Assembly: GCA_022393335.1 (NCBI GenBank) | Contig: JAJEKB010020085.1 | Location: 72,721-136,720, forward strand | Direction: 5' to 3' | DNA from: Macrotrachela quadricornifera | Lineage: Eukaryota > Rotifera > Eurotatoria > Philodinida > Philodinidae | Length of the DNA: 64,000 nt | Part shown: positions 37,231 through 49,262 of the stretch, in pieces | Position numbering within the stretch: the first letter of the stretch is position 1 | How the letters are laid out: the number at the start of each line of letters is the position of its first letter | Position numbers and translations under genes: made by a program | The notes under the pieces: generated by a model | What the model was told of the DNA's origin: nothing | Database searches by the model: none | Seen by the model: only the letters and a program-made list of their open reading frames with translations

Positions 37231-37750
37231 TTTGCCATATTCCTTGTTACTTCTCAAACGAGAACAAAAGTGTTCTGTTATTGAGAGCTGAATTTTCAAC
37301 ATATACAAATAACAGAACATTCTTGCACTGTTTCTAGAAAAAAAATCAAGGGAAAATGCGGATTTCTCAGTACTTTCTCCTATTTCTCAATATTTCTTAA
37401 TACTTCTTCATACTTCGGATGGACAGAAGTATGCCTTTTTCCTCGCGACCTAATCTAAATAATAATGACAACCATCTTAAACATTTGAGAAAATAAAACT
37501 AAAATAACTTGTTACTTTCATATTTTTATTTAAGATTGTCAGAACTTTTAGACAATCCCTGGTATTAGACGCGAGAATCTTTCAATGAGTTCATCTGCAA
37601 AAAATATTCAAAAGACTTCAAACGTATTAGACTTTTTAACAATTCTTCACGTTATTTCCCAGGGCACTTCGAAATTTCTACGTTAGTAAGTAACAGTTAA
37701 ACAAATTTTTACTTTAAAATCTTGAAGTTTTGGTAGTTTTCCTGAATGGC

Positions 37751-40019
37751 TATCATTTACCCTAAATTGTGATCCCTGAATTCATTCTTAAAAAAAATCC
37801 CTATTTAAGGATGAAATAGTAGTTATCATCATTTTGGTCACCAAGTAGGGATGGTAATTTAGGGATTTTTTTTCGAAAAAGATATTGTAACTAACTAAAT
37901 TTAATACCACTTTGCTTCAATAAGTTGTCATTTACCCTAAATCAGAATTTGAAAAATTCCTCCCAAAATCATATTAACTTATGATCGATTATCATTTATC
38001 AGAAGATGTGGTTACTAAGTCTAACTATAAGTCATATTTATGTTTTCGAATGTTTAAACGAGTATAACCAATACTGGTGACCAGATAAATGTTTATTTTT
38101 ACTTCTTTTGAATATTCGATGATAGTATATCATTCGCTCTAAACTGTGGCTCCATATTCATTTCTACATCGGCTCTTAATTAAGGTACAATTAAACGAAT
38201 ATGATCAATTCTGATGACCAGAACCCTAAAAAATCAATTTCTTTTATCAGATTGTTAAAGAATCAATTCTCGTGACCAGAATCTTGAAGAATGAATCTCT
38301 CTTATCACAATTTTAAAGAGTTAATGCTGGTCACCAGAGTGTAAGACGAATAATTGATTCCTCGAGATTCTGGTGACCAGAATTCACTCTTTAACAATGT
38401 AATATGAGAAACTCTGATTCTTCAAGATTTTGGTGACCAGAGTATGGCTACCATTTGCTACTACTGCCTACATAGTATTTGGTTTTAACAGTAAAACAAT
38501 TCAATATGATACAGGATGATGTTAGGTGGAGGATTATTTAGTTTAGAGTGTATTTAAAAAAATTCCGAAGCTGAAAAGTCCCCAAATAAAAGCTCATACT
38601 TGGTCACCAGAATTGGTCATAATTGTTTAATTCTCGCTGTACTGGGAACTGGTGTAGGAAAGAATCTGGTGACCATTGTTTAGGATAAATAATAATCTAT
38701 CCTATATTGTATTTTATTTCTTTCACGGTCGGTTTTCTCATATACGTCTTTGTTGTTTATCTGCGTTTATTCAATCTAATGTTATTTATAATTTATGTGT
38801 TTGATATTTGTCACTATATAAAATAGATTAGCTAGTTTTTTTACTTGTAGAAATTGGCTCTTGCCTCACTATTAATTTTCCGTGTATTTCCTGTGTTATT
38901 ATGTTTTCGATCGCTACACACTTTTTCACGAGTTTCAAGAAAGAAACGGCAAATGTGTTGTAAATAAACACTGCAACAAATTTTCGATAATAAAAAATAT
39001 GCTGATTACAATCTTCCAATCAAATAAATGCAGCTGGTGACCAGGATATGTCTTATAGCGTAAGAACTCCTACTGGGGTAATTGATTGGAGTGGCATAAT
39101 TTTTTAAATATGTGATATCATCGTTGACACATTAAATACGTACTTCTCAAAGAGGCAATCACAGCTTTCAAAGATAATCATTTGTTTATATTAGTTTTAC
39201 GTGACAGTTTGATGTGATTGTCAAATGGTATCTATTAAATATTTACATCTCAAACATAACGGAAAAGTCGTTTATAATCAGCCAATCATATAAAAGAATT
39301 GACAAGCTATTGAAGTGTGGTTTGTATGGTATATTGAATATGAATGTTTATCATTTGCCCGAAACTGTGCTCTCCAGATTCATCCCTACATCGGATACCT
39401 GTTTTAGCACAATTACACAATTACGACCAATTCTGGTGATCGGAATTAACTCTTTAACCACGTGATAAGAGAGATTCATTCTTCGATATTCTGGTCACCA
39501 GAATTGATTCTTTAACAATCTAATAAGAGGAATTGATTTTTTAGAGCATTGGTCATCAGAATTGGTCATAATCGTTTAACTGTACCTTAATTGAGAGCCG
39601 ATGTAGAAATGAATCTGGAGCCACAGTTTAGAGCGAATGATATACTATCATCGAATATTCAAAAGAAGTAAAAATAAACATTTATCTGGTCACCAGTATT
39701 GGTTATACTCGTTTAAACATTCGAAAACATAAATATGACTTAGAGTTAGACTTAGTAACCACATCTTCTGATAAATGATAATCGATCATAAGTTAATATG
39801 ATTTTGGGAGGGATTTTTCAAATCCTGATTTAGGGTAAATGACAACTTATTGAAGCAAATTGGTATTAAATTTAGTTAGTTACAATATCTTTTTCGATAA
39901 AAAATCCCTAAATTACCATCCCTACTTGGTGACCAAAATGATGATAACTACTATTTCATCCTTAAATAGGGATTTTTTTTAAGAATGAATTCAAGGATCA
40001 CTATTTAGGGTAAGTGATA
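37751..40019. mobile_element. 2.3-kb foldback element rich in CTGGTGACCAG motifs (family D)
   Basis: Arms of about 560-600 bp (37751-38310 and 39460-40019) are nearly identical inverses, from TATCATTTACCCTAAAT at the ends to the TTATCAC near 38303. Within and between the arms the 11-bp palindrome CTGGTGACCAG, or one-base variants, occurs about a dozen times, usually as TTCTGGTCACCAGAATT. The 1.1-kb middle has no transposase frame. Non-autonomous; superfamily unknown. Confidence 0.85.
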
Positions 40020-40106
40020 ACACACCGTTTTCCTTTAGAATTACTGATAAAAATTTCCAAAGTTTTCAGTGTTAAAATAAGGGAACTTCTAATACATCAT
40101 ACACAT

Positions 40107-40463
40107 CAATGTCCCACATGAATCAATTTTTCATGAGCTGACTTGAGGTCGAAAATTTTTTCGTTGGCTCGAACTGATCTCACCTGAACATAGCTCGACC
40201 CGACGCTAATTCAAAATTTTTTTTTTGGTCAATCAAAGCGGGTTATTTCAGACGTGAACAATCTTTACAGTGGATTTATACAAAGTCTCTCAATATTCAA
40301 AATAAAGAAGTCCCTATCTTATCTAGAATGACTATCTATTCTATGCTAAATTCGAAATTAGTTAACATTTTGTGACCCAATCTCACTCAACTCAAGTATA
40401 AATCTTTTTTCGCGGCCCGAACTCGAATATTTTTTTTCATGATCCGATCCGAGTCGGACACTA
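40107..40463. mobile_element. hAT-like MITE family B, degraded 357-bp copy
   Basis: Starts CAATGTCCCACATGAATC and ends GATCCGAGTCGGACACTA. The interior matches the other copies (CTCTCAATATTCAAAATAAA). Target duplication not clear. Confidence 0.65.
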
Positions 40464-41085
40464 GCGCACACCGACCCTTCTCTAGAAGGCTTCTAATAGG
40501 AAGAGGGCTTCTTGTAGAACAGAATTTAGTTTCTTTTGTGTATTGTATATACTGTTATGATCAAAGAATGTTATTCCATAAATTCCATTATGTGTTTGGT
40601 CTTTTTATTTAAAAATGAAATAGGTGGTTATCGAAGAACTTGAAAACCACTGAACTCTATTTCCACACAAAATATGTAGTTGTATATTATCTTGATAAAG
40701 TGTCAAAGACATTATTTTTTGACACCTTTTACGGCTATTGTTTTGCGTAATTTGATGACATTGATAAATAGATAAAGTTTCAGTAATTGAACTAAGGGTG
40801 AAAAGCAATACTTCGCTGTACTTCACTTATACTTCAAAATTTGTTGCAAAGTACATGAAGTATCGCTTTTCCCCTCTTGAAATGAACTCATTTGTTACGT
40901 AGGACGATTTCAGAACTTGTTATCAGTGCTAAAGTGATATTCGTCTCAGTTTTGATATTAATGTAGCTGTATTGAATCTAATTTTTAATCTCTGAACGCG
41001 AGATGAATAAATGTAATACTCTTATAGTTCTCTGTAATAAATTAACTAACACGCTGTCGCGTACTATAACTATTCTTACTAGTAT

Positions 41086-41398
41086 CAGATATCGATCAAT
41101 TTTTTGTGACCTCGCCCAATATAAGGTTGAAAAGGTTTGTGATGACCCGATTCGAGAATAAAGAGACGTTTTAACCATTTAAAGTGAGTTTTTTTCATAT
41201 AGTAGGTACGTTATTGATGAATTAATACAAGCTCTTTCAAAATTGGAAAGAATGAAGTTATTGTCTCATCTGCAAATCCTATTTGCCTTATGTAAAGTTT
41301 GAAATCAGTCAATTTATTTTGACCCAATCCCGCACAGTTTGATCGAATCCGATCTGGTTCAACGTAATTTGATCTAACTAGTTTCTAATCGGACACTA
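41086..41398. mobile_element. hAT-like MITE family B, degraded 313-bp copy
   Basis: Starts CAGATATCGATC..., ends TCTAATCGGACACTA. The interior word TGGAAAGAATGAAGTTATTG and the CTTATGTAAAGTTTGAAAT block match the other copies. Ends are diverged and boundaries approximate. Confidence 0.55.
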
Positions 41399-41871
41399 AT
41401 CTCTACATCCACTTTTTTCGACAACAACAAAGAACTAATCAAAGATACTTATTAAAAATACTTCGTAGATTTAACGGTTCAACAAAATAATATCTCCATT
41501 CTGATCTTTCAAAAACCGTTACAAAAAATTTTGGACAATGTTAAAGTAACTCTTTTTCCTTGAAAGGAACATTAGTCAAATAATATTTGCGTGAATTTGT
41601 TGAGACACATTTTTATTTATCTAACTAAATGATGAAACTGTAAAATCATCTATCTTCAAACTATAGAACTTATTTGACTTATATCGCTATTAATTCAAGT
41701 CTGTCGACTTCATATATATAGGCATAAATACCTATGTAACTATTCACTTTTACTATGGAATGATAGAGCAATACAAGTTTTAATTTTAGAAAGATACAAA
41801 GAACAACTACTTTTCTCCATACAAACATATCATTGTGCCAAAACAAACATAATACATATTACTATAAATAT
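41399..41871. other. AT-rich spacer, no gene seen
   Basis: Nothing recognisable between the MITE and the next transposon. Confidence 0.3.
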
Positions 41872-43886
41872 GGGCGTGCTCCATGGTATGGTACCCCCAA
41901 TTTTTTTCTCCATGCAACTTCTTGTGTAAAACAAAGAATTATGATTTTTTGACGAGATATAGTAGATGTATGATGCTGAGAATCTACTATTGTTCGAACT
42001 CTAAATTTTACTGAGAACAAAGATTAATAAATGCTTTAACTATATACATTTCTTTTAAGGACTTGGTATTTACTCTCATAACATTTATCAGTTTTGAATA
42101 AGTATTGTTTTGTGAAGATATGTGAGATGATGATATTCTTCTTTTATATTCTATTTTTTCCTCAGAAGTTCATCTTGTTCTCCAGCTATATCATGCATAA
42201 TAAGATATCATTCTATCTTCTGTATTAACTGTTCCAGTCGCATTATTCGTGTTCGAATCAAGAGTGTCTTCTCGCTTTTTTTTTTGTTCTCCTCTTTCTT
42301 GAATACACTTTCAGTCAAGTACAATCATTTATACTTTTCATTATCACATCTGCGCAAGTTCAATGGAGTTGCTCTCAATGCCGATCTATCATTGCTGATC
42401 GTCGAAAATATTGTGCTGACTGCCATTCTATGTTAAACTATACAAGTATTGGTTCGGGAAGATCTGGATTATATACACACTATTTTCGACATCGTGAAAA
42501 GTGTATTTATTGAACTTCAGAAATCGAAGATAAATCACAGGAAGTAGAAGAGAAGCATTTAGCTATTGAACAACTTCAAATATTGAATAATGGTTAGTGA
42601 ACCTAACCATTTGGCTTAGATGTAGTTTTGTCATTTCATCATTTGCATCTCACGATCCTAGACAGATTATGATCAATAGTATTTTTTTTCATTTACATTC
42701 TATAGAACAACGTCCATGGTCTGAATGGAATCGTACCAATGAGTCTAGTGTACAACATACAGGACGCGATATTTCACAAGTGCATCAACTATATTTGATG
42801 TGTGAACAATCGCTAATGAAATATTGCTTGAATAGAACCAAGCAACATTCAAACAGCGATAGCACAACATCTTTATCACCTATGAATCTACTTGTGGTGA
42901 CATTATGGTACTTAAAACATTATCATTCGGAACGTTATATCGCTACCGAAGTACACTCAAGTGCATCCACAGTATATCGTTTTTTAACGGAAGTTGTAGA
43001 CATCTTGCACTCATGTGTATATTCGAAATTAGTGTCATTACCAGTCGATATGAATAGTAGAAATTCAACACATGGGTCTGAAGAACATCATCAATTAATA
43101 GGTGATTCAATTTCCATTGCTGTTCCTCAACCTGAAGATTCACAACAACGTAAAGCTTATTTTTATTCGAAAAGTGCAACAAATTATGAATTTAAAATAC
43201 AAGTAGCTTGTGACTTTAATTATCGAATAGTGCAAGTTTTCGATTGTTATCTTGGAAGTGTACATAATTTAACAATTTCACGAGAGTCGGGTCTGTTAGA
43301 ACATGTGAATGATTCGCCACAGGTTATTGCCAATAAAGCTTATATTGGAGAAGAATATGTCATAACTTCAAACAAGAAACCTCATAGAGGCGAGTTAACA
43401 ACTGAAGAAAAGAATTTTAGCTATGACATCAATAGTACAAGAGCAGCTATCGAAAACATTAATCAACGTATCAAAACTTATGCTATTCTTGGCGCGATCT
43501 ACAGAGGAGCTATTGATGACTTTGATAAAATTACTAAGATCTCACAGGTGGTTTGCGCTTTATGTAATCTAAACTTAATTAAACATCCTATTCGTAAGTA
43601 GAAACTATGAAATATTAGTTGTCTTATTTATTAAGTATTTGGTAATAAAACTTTTCTCGATAAGACATAATACACACTAAGAGAGTAAATATCAAGTCCT
43701 TAAAAGAAACGTATATAGTTAAAGCATTTATCAACCTTTGTTCTCAGTAGAATTTAGAGTTCGAACAATAGTAGATTCTCAGCATCATACATCTACTATA
43801 TCTCGTCAAAAAATTATAATTCTTTGTTATACAAAAGAAGTTGCATAGAGAAAAAAAATTGAGGTACCATACCATGGAGCACGTCC
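41872..43886. mobile_element. IS5/ISL2EU-like DNA transposon with ~207-bp terminal inverted repeats
   Basis: The left end GGGCGTGCTCCATGGTATGG and the following ~190 bp recur inverted at 43680-43886, almost identical. The dinucleotide AT flanks both ends (41870-41871 and 43887-43888). One DDE transposase frame lies between. From memory, the ISL2EU group makes 2-bp duplications and its full elements also encode a YqaJ-type nuclease; none is seen here. The superfamily assignment is therefore tentative. Confidence 0.8.
42350..43601 (+). CDS. DDE_Tnp_4-type (IS5/Harbinger/ISL2EU-like) transposase, probably catalytically dead
   Basis: The main open part is about 42670-43601 (ATG 42670, MINSIFFHL...; TAG stop). 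Upstream, 42364-42510 encodes a Cys-rich, zinc-finger-like segment (CSQCRSIIADRRKYCADCHS) in a frame broken by one TGA. A possible intron (GT at 42593, AG at 42663) would join them. The core follows DDE_Tnp_4: GDSISIAVPQP (first Asp, codon 43103), QRKAYFYSKSATNYEFKIQV, GSVHNLTISR, ANKAYIGEEY and IENINQRIKTYAILGAIYRG (Glu, codon 43452). The family expects GSxHD and ADKGY, so the position of the second catalytic Asp is Asn here (codon 43332, AAT), as is the HD position (codon 43266). The frame is otherwise intact. Confidence 0.8.
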
Positions 43887-44108
43887 ATATGTAGCAAATC
43901 AACGTACAATACTTTTGTTCTAATCACAGAAAAGTTATCCCATTTATTTTGAAGATTCGCAGAACGATAAAGAATGAAATTCATGTATCTTCTATGTCAG
44001 AAAAGATACTATCATAAACTCAGGTCATCTCAGTAAGGTAGTGGCAGTGTCAGAACATAAGCACCTATCTCATTTCGAAGACGAGAGAAAGAGGACAGTG
44101 GTGCGTGG

Positions 44109-45441
44109 CAGGTCTCGAAATGGACCTCGTTTTTATGGCCCGACCCAGCCCAGCCAAAGTGGTGGTTCGTCCAGCTCGTTCTAATTTTTGTGCAGCCCAC
44201 CCCAGGCCCGATGAAGATTTTTTTACTGATACTTTTCTATGTCAAAATTCGAAAATGATATGCATGATTAACGATGTCCGTAAGAGCACATCATTCGAGG
44301 GTTACAAGGATTTTTTAGTCAGATTGTTGAGACAAATAAAATCAATATGAGATAAATCAAGCTGTTCATTTAGTCAAAGTAACAAACAATAGATGTTCGA
44401 ACAGTTTTAATGTCTCTAATGAGTTTTTTGTGTAACTGGATGTTCTTCAGCACTGTTTCTCTAGTAAGAAAAGGCATGAAAAGGGCTCTATATTACCAGT
44501 TGAAAATCTTCACGATGAAAATCATTCGATAAGATGGTGCGCAGTAAGAAGTACCACATGAAAAATAATTATAAATATCTGCAGTAATAAGCTTTAGATA
44601 ATTTCTAACTCCACTTTAACACATTTGCGGCGATATAAATATTATTCTTTTTATAATTTGTGAAAGGCTTCATTTCTTTATACATGTCAGCTAGAAGAAT
44701 TTTAAACCATTTTTATCACTTTTTCTCTTATAGGTATGAGCTATGAACATTCATTTGCCAGTGGTGAAAGAATCGGCTCTTTTGTTCAAAATATGAAAAA
44801 GATATTCAATTATTTCTGCGTGAAAGGAACTTTCAAGCCATGCCGTAATGTGAGTCACCAGTGACTCCCATCGCCACAAATGTGTTAATATGTATCTACC
44901 AAACTTGCTGTTCCTATCACAAGTTTGACATTAGTGTATAAAAGATAAGTTATTTCTAAAAGCAACAAATTAGGTCTGGAAATTATCTATCAATATTTTC
45001 TACTTTTTAAACGGGTCATTTCCGATTTATACAAGTTTTACTTCACTAAATACTGGAGCAAGAAAGAGCCTGCGCTCAAAAGAAAATGGAACACTTCCTA
45101 TCGAGGTGTCAGTGAATTAAAGTTTAAGAGTTGAATAAACTGTCATTTGTTACGATAATTGTCAAGGACGTTTTGTTTTCAACACATTTCTTGTGTCAAT
45201 CATATTCTCATAGTAATTAATATATTACAACATGAAGTATATGGTCGAGACATAAAATTACTTTAAGGTATTGCTATGTTATTTTTAAAATATTTCAATG
45301 TAGAACTCGAAAATTTTTTCTTTCATAAACTTTTTCAGTAATTTGAATTGTTTATGACAGATACAAAATACATTGAATTCAGATATGATGCCGGGCCGGA
45401 CGGGCCGATCCATCGGGCCGGGTGGCCCGTTTCGAGGCCTA
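44109..45441. mobile_element. 1.3-kb non-autonomous hAT-like element with GC-rich ends
   Basis: The left end CAGGTCTCGAAATGGACC pairs with the right end GGCCCGTTTCGAGGCCTA. Next to each end lie CGGGCC/GGCCCG-rich runs (about 44140-44210 and 45390-45430) unlike the AT-rich surroundings. Flanking octamers GTGCGTGG and GTAAATGG match at five of eight. The interior has no transposase. The hAT assignment rests on end and duplication size only. Confidence 0.6.
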
Positions 45442-45800
45442 GTAAATGGCATGTCCAATATGTATGTCGTGCTATCAAGGATATGTAATGCTAATATGAT
45501 AGCAGCATTTTTCGCTGCTCTCTCTCTAACAATAGACGACTAATGTTCTGATGGTACGACTACCATAAAGTATAGTTAGTATTTCATGTATTGCATAACT
45601 CAAAGAATTTCTTCATTACCGAAGGCGTACTCAAAAAACTAGTGATAGAATTTCATGTATCTTAGAGTTAAAACAGAGTTACTTCAATTACATTCTAACT
45701 CCTTAGAAAAGTGAAGACATATTTGATGCCTTTTACATCGCTAAAAGGTGACCTCTGTCATTCCAGATCTTTTCAAGAAATTGAGTTCCTAACTGTATAT

Positions 45801-46097
45801 CAATGTTTGGCACGGATCCGGTTAGTCCTCGGATCAGGGCGGGTTACAAAAGGTCTAAAAATTTCGAACTTCACATAAGAAAAGAAGCAACTTTGGAGAA
45901 GATAATTATTTCTTTATTTAGAATACCGAGAGAATATGTATTGATTTACTCAAAAGATTGTCAGTGACTGAGAAAAGTTTGCTTTTATTTGCTAAAAACT
46001 ATCCTTTACCTCGGGTCGGAATCGGCTCGGGTTGGGTTACAATAAGCTCGGATCCGATCGGGGCAGGTCACAAAAAAGTGACCCATGTCGGACATCG
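45801..46097. mobile_element. hAT-like MITE family B, 297-bp copy in inverse orientation
   Basis: Starts CAATGTTTGGCACGGATCCG and ends GACCCATGTCGGACATCG. Flanked by CTGTATAT and CTGCATAT (seven of eight identical). The interior matches the reverse complement of the 36925-37230 copy. Confidence 0.85.
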
Positions 46098-46945
46098 CTG
46101 CATATATCATATATTATTTATCTCAAAAAAACCTTCTTCCATCATGCAAGACCTTCTCAGAAAAGTACTGGTAGAATGTCATCTATTTCATAGCTTAGAA
46201 AACTTGCCTTCAGCACCGTAAATCTTCTGCGAAAATTAGAGGTACAAACTCATGTGTGTTTTATGTGAAACAAGATATTTCTATTAACTAAGATGTGCTC
46301 CGAAAAATGAGGTAAAGTTTCATGTATCTTGTATCTCAAAACATTTAGTCCCATCATCTCGAAATCTTCTGTGAGACATGTGGGTATCATTTTGAATATA
46401 TAGTATATGTTATGTGAGATACATTAATTGCCTATAGTCGTTTATAGAACACAAGTGATATAGTTCATGTCGGTTATATATTTGTTATCGAAAATGCTTT
46501 AACATTACTAAAATTATGTAGCTAAATTTTTTTGTAAAAGATTTGGAACTAGGACTCAAATTCCGTTTAGCCTTTAAAATAAGCCGCTCGACATATTAGA
46601 AAACTTGAAGTCTTCTACTCTATCGACCTCTTGAGAAATTTTTAGGCGCTCTTCTGTTATATTGGCATCAAATTCATGTCGTTAGTTTTTGTCAGTGCCT
46701 GTCTAAATTTTCAATTTTTTCTCATTAATATTTTGTTGTTAATATTACTATTTCCAATTGATACAATCAAAAGCATAATATATACCTGAAGTACAAAAAA
46801 TATTTGATCTAGAACAAAATCTTTTCTTTGCTTGGTACAATAAGACACTCTGAAAGACGCAATTTATAGAGTATGAAGGTGACTGATTTTCAACACAATA
46901 AGATAAATCAGTTAAGAAAAGTTATGAATTTCATTCAGTTGTAGT
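46098..46945. other. AT-rich spacer, no gene seen
   Basis: No protein-like frames or repeats recognised before the hairpin MITE. Confidence 0.3.
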
Positions 46946-47036
46946 TAGGGATGCACCAGCTCCAGCTCAGCTCTGAGCGAAAGAGCTGTTCATCAGCTCT
47001 TTCGCTCAGAGCTGAGCTGGAGCTGGTGCACCCCTA
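46946..47036. mobile_element. 91-bp hairpin MITE with perfect 8-bp TSD
   Basis: Almost the entire element is a near-perfect hairpin: two ~43-nt arms starting TAGGGATGCACCAGCTCCAG and ending with the inverse, with a 5-nt loop TTCAT. Identical octamers GTTGTAGT flank it (46938-46945 and 47037-47044). TAGGG-type ends with an 8-bp duplication fit a hAT transposase. A related TAGAGGTGT end lies at 47727. Confidence 0.9.
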
Positions 47037-47044
47037 GTTGTAGT

Positions 47045-47726
47045 CAATATCTGATATATTTATATCAATGGTAGACAGAAAAGAAAAACGCCATTCTTTT
47101 AACACAATAAAATAAAATATTCGCAGATGTGTACAGTGAAATAAAACACAAAAATTGTCGGAGACTGGATTTCTATAGAAAATTTTCTAATCTGACTTGT
47201 GTCACGTTGTCCCCAACGAACATTCTATTAAGTGAACTTTATCACACTTTCCAGTAGAATGACGATCATTACGAACATCAAAAATCAAATGAACACTGTA
47301 TACCATAAGTATTTTAATGATCAAAGCACTTACTGTTGGATAATGTCGAAGAATAATTGAAATCGAAAATAATCGGTGATATACGGATTGTGAATTAAGT
47401 AAAGGTAAGAAAACTAAATGCGAATGTGAGGAGTATCGATTTTTATCCTCTACTTGCTTTGATTGTTGATGCGTGAACAAGAAAAAAAACATAATATTGA
47501 CGCATTTTTATTTTGGTGAAAAAAAAGAACAAAGCTATCAAATAGAGGAGCACAGTGACAGCCACTTGCTTTCCAATGTGTGTATAACAAATGTTAATCT
47601 ATAGTCAATAGGTAAAGAAGAGAAAAAAAAGACGCACATATTGCCTTTTCACATATTGATGAAAAGCTAAGCAAGTAATTACATTGATCGACTATCGAAA
47701 TATTACGACAATAATTTTCTTGCAGG
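47045..47726. other. AT-rich spacer, no gene seen
   Basis: Short frames such as 47202-47492 on the minus strand have no recognisable similarity. Confidence 0.3.
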
Positions 47727-47945
47727 TAGAGGTGTAAGCCGTGCGGCTCAGCCGCCGCCGCCGCCGCCGATGAACTCGGAAAATTTTAAGCCGCCGCCGC
47801 CGCCGCCGCCGCCGCCGTGACAGCAGAAATTTTTAAGCCGTCGTCGCTGAGACACTTCAATTAGAGCCGCCACGCCGCTAATGATAATCAAAATTTTAAA
47901 ATTTTTGAGCCGCGGCCGTCGCTGACACCTATCATCAATATAAAT
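47727..47945. repeat. (CCG)n-rich block, possibly the 5' end of a hAT transposon
   Basis: Begins TAGAGGTGTAAGCCG and contains two long CCG runs (about 47751-47769 and 47792-47817), then repeated AAATTTTTAAGCCG-like words. It closes with CTGACACCTA, whose inverse TAGGTGTCAG resembles the start. It may be a small palindromic hAT-type element or the subterminal repeat region of the hAT gene that follows at 48.6 kb. No 8-bp duplication was found at 47945. Confidence 0.5.
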
Positions 47946-48173
47946 AACTTTTTATTTATATTTTCCTTAATTCTGTATTAGTTAAAAATTCTAACTAATC
48001 ATTTTAGTTGTTTATGTCTATTGTACATATAAGAATAGAGAAGCATTGTAAATTTTGTTTAAGGAAAACAAACAAAAACAAACTTGTACGCTTGGAGCAT
48101 TGGCTTATTAACAGTTGTAGTGGTGACTTTTCATTTATTGTTTATCCTGCTGATTCTCTTTATTTTTGATTAA

Positions 48174-48470
48174 TTGATATTCTTCGTGATTATATATCTT
48201 GTTCATCTATTAATATTCTTGGTGATAGTATTAGTTTTCATCTGTTACTATTCTTTGGTGGTTATATTTGCTTTTTATTCATTAATATTCTCAGTGTTTG
48301 TATTCATTTTTCACTTATCAATAATCTTAGTGTTTCGTTTTTATTCATTAGCAATTCAAGTTATATTTCGTACTAAAAATTTGGTAGTTTTCTATGTATT
48401 AATGGTTTTGGTACTTTTCCTTTTAGTTAATAGTTTCGGTGATGTTGTATTAATATTAAGAAATTCGTAG
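48174..48470. repeat. Degenerate ~55-60-bp tandem repeat
   Basis: Units similar to TATTAATATTCTTGGTGATA followed by a T-rich stretch recur about five times. Their translation is an artificial all-hydrophobic frame of about 98 residues, so I do not treat it as a gene. Confidence 0.45.
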
Positions 48471-48635
48471 GTACTTTTTATTGATAAATAAATAATTTTG
48501 TTCTTCTTGTTCGTTATTTAGGTTCGTTTTGCATTTGAAATGACAAATATTTATTGTTTGAACAAAAATTTTTTTATTAACATAAAAACACCTAATGTAT
48601 GAAAACCATCGTTCATTTGGAATTATGTCGGTAAT

Positions 48636-49262
48636 TTGTGCAAAAAACCGAATGAGCCAATGGATATTCAACATGTTTATTGTAAAATTTGTTTTGAAAA
48701 ATTGAAAGATGAACAACCTGATGTTAATTTTTTTTCAATTAAAAATCTTAGTGGCATTTACAGCAAGACAAGCAGTACAGGAAATATGAAAAATCATTTA
48801 CTATCAACCCACCAAGTAACAGAATCACAACAAACAAAAGCAACAAATCAACATATTCTTTCCATGTTTTCTCGTGATCATCATTCAACAAAATCTTCAC
48901 AATTAAAACAACAGCTAGGACATCAATTAACATTAATGTGTTGTCGAGACCTTTTACCATTTTCTATTATTGAAAATGAAGGTAGACATTTTTCTAGAAC
49001 TTTATATATATTCATTAAATGTTTTTATTCTTAGGTTTTCAAAATTTTCTAGTTTCCAACAAAACTGTTTCTTCAAAGTCGGAAATCTCTTCACGTACCA
49101 TACTATCACCAATAAACCTTAATAAAATTTACGATGTATGTTATCAAAAAATGAAAGAGTTATTAAAACTATCAATAAAATTCCCTACAATTACGTGTGA
49201 TATATGGTCTGATAAATATAAACATCGTTCATACATTTGTTTTACAATTCATTTTCTTGATA
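48636..49262 (+). CDS. hAT transposase N-terminal part, truncated
   Basis: Two exons join in frame: 48636-48981 and 49035-49262, with a 53-bp GT...AG intron between ...SIIENEG and FQNFLVS. The first exon carries a BED-type zinc finger (CKIC, then NHLLSTH, Cx2C...Hx4H) and ends with CCRDLLPFSIIENEG, a conserved hAT start of the RNase-H-like region. The second reads KFPTITCDIWSDKYKHRSYI, the hAT segment with the first catalytic Asp, then CFTIHFLD. The coding sequence stops at the end of the long inverted-repeat element at 49263, and the C-terminal two thirds are missing. The start is uncertain (no ATG at the frame start). Probably a dead transposon. Confidence 0.85.

Noticed and set aside
48174..48470. 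98-residue all-hydrophobic frame resembling a membrane protein
   Set aside because: It is the translation of a degenerate T-rich tandem repeat, without charged loops or a plausible start context.
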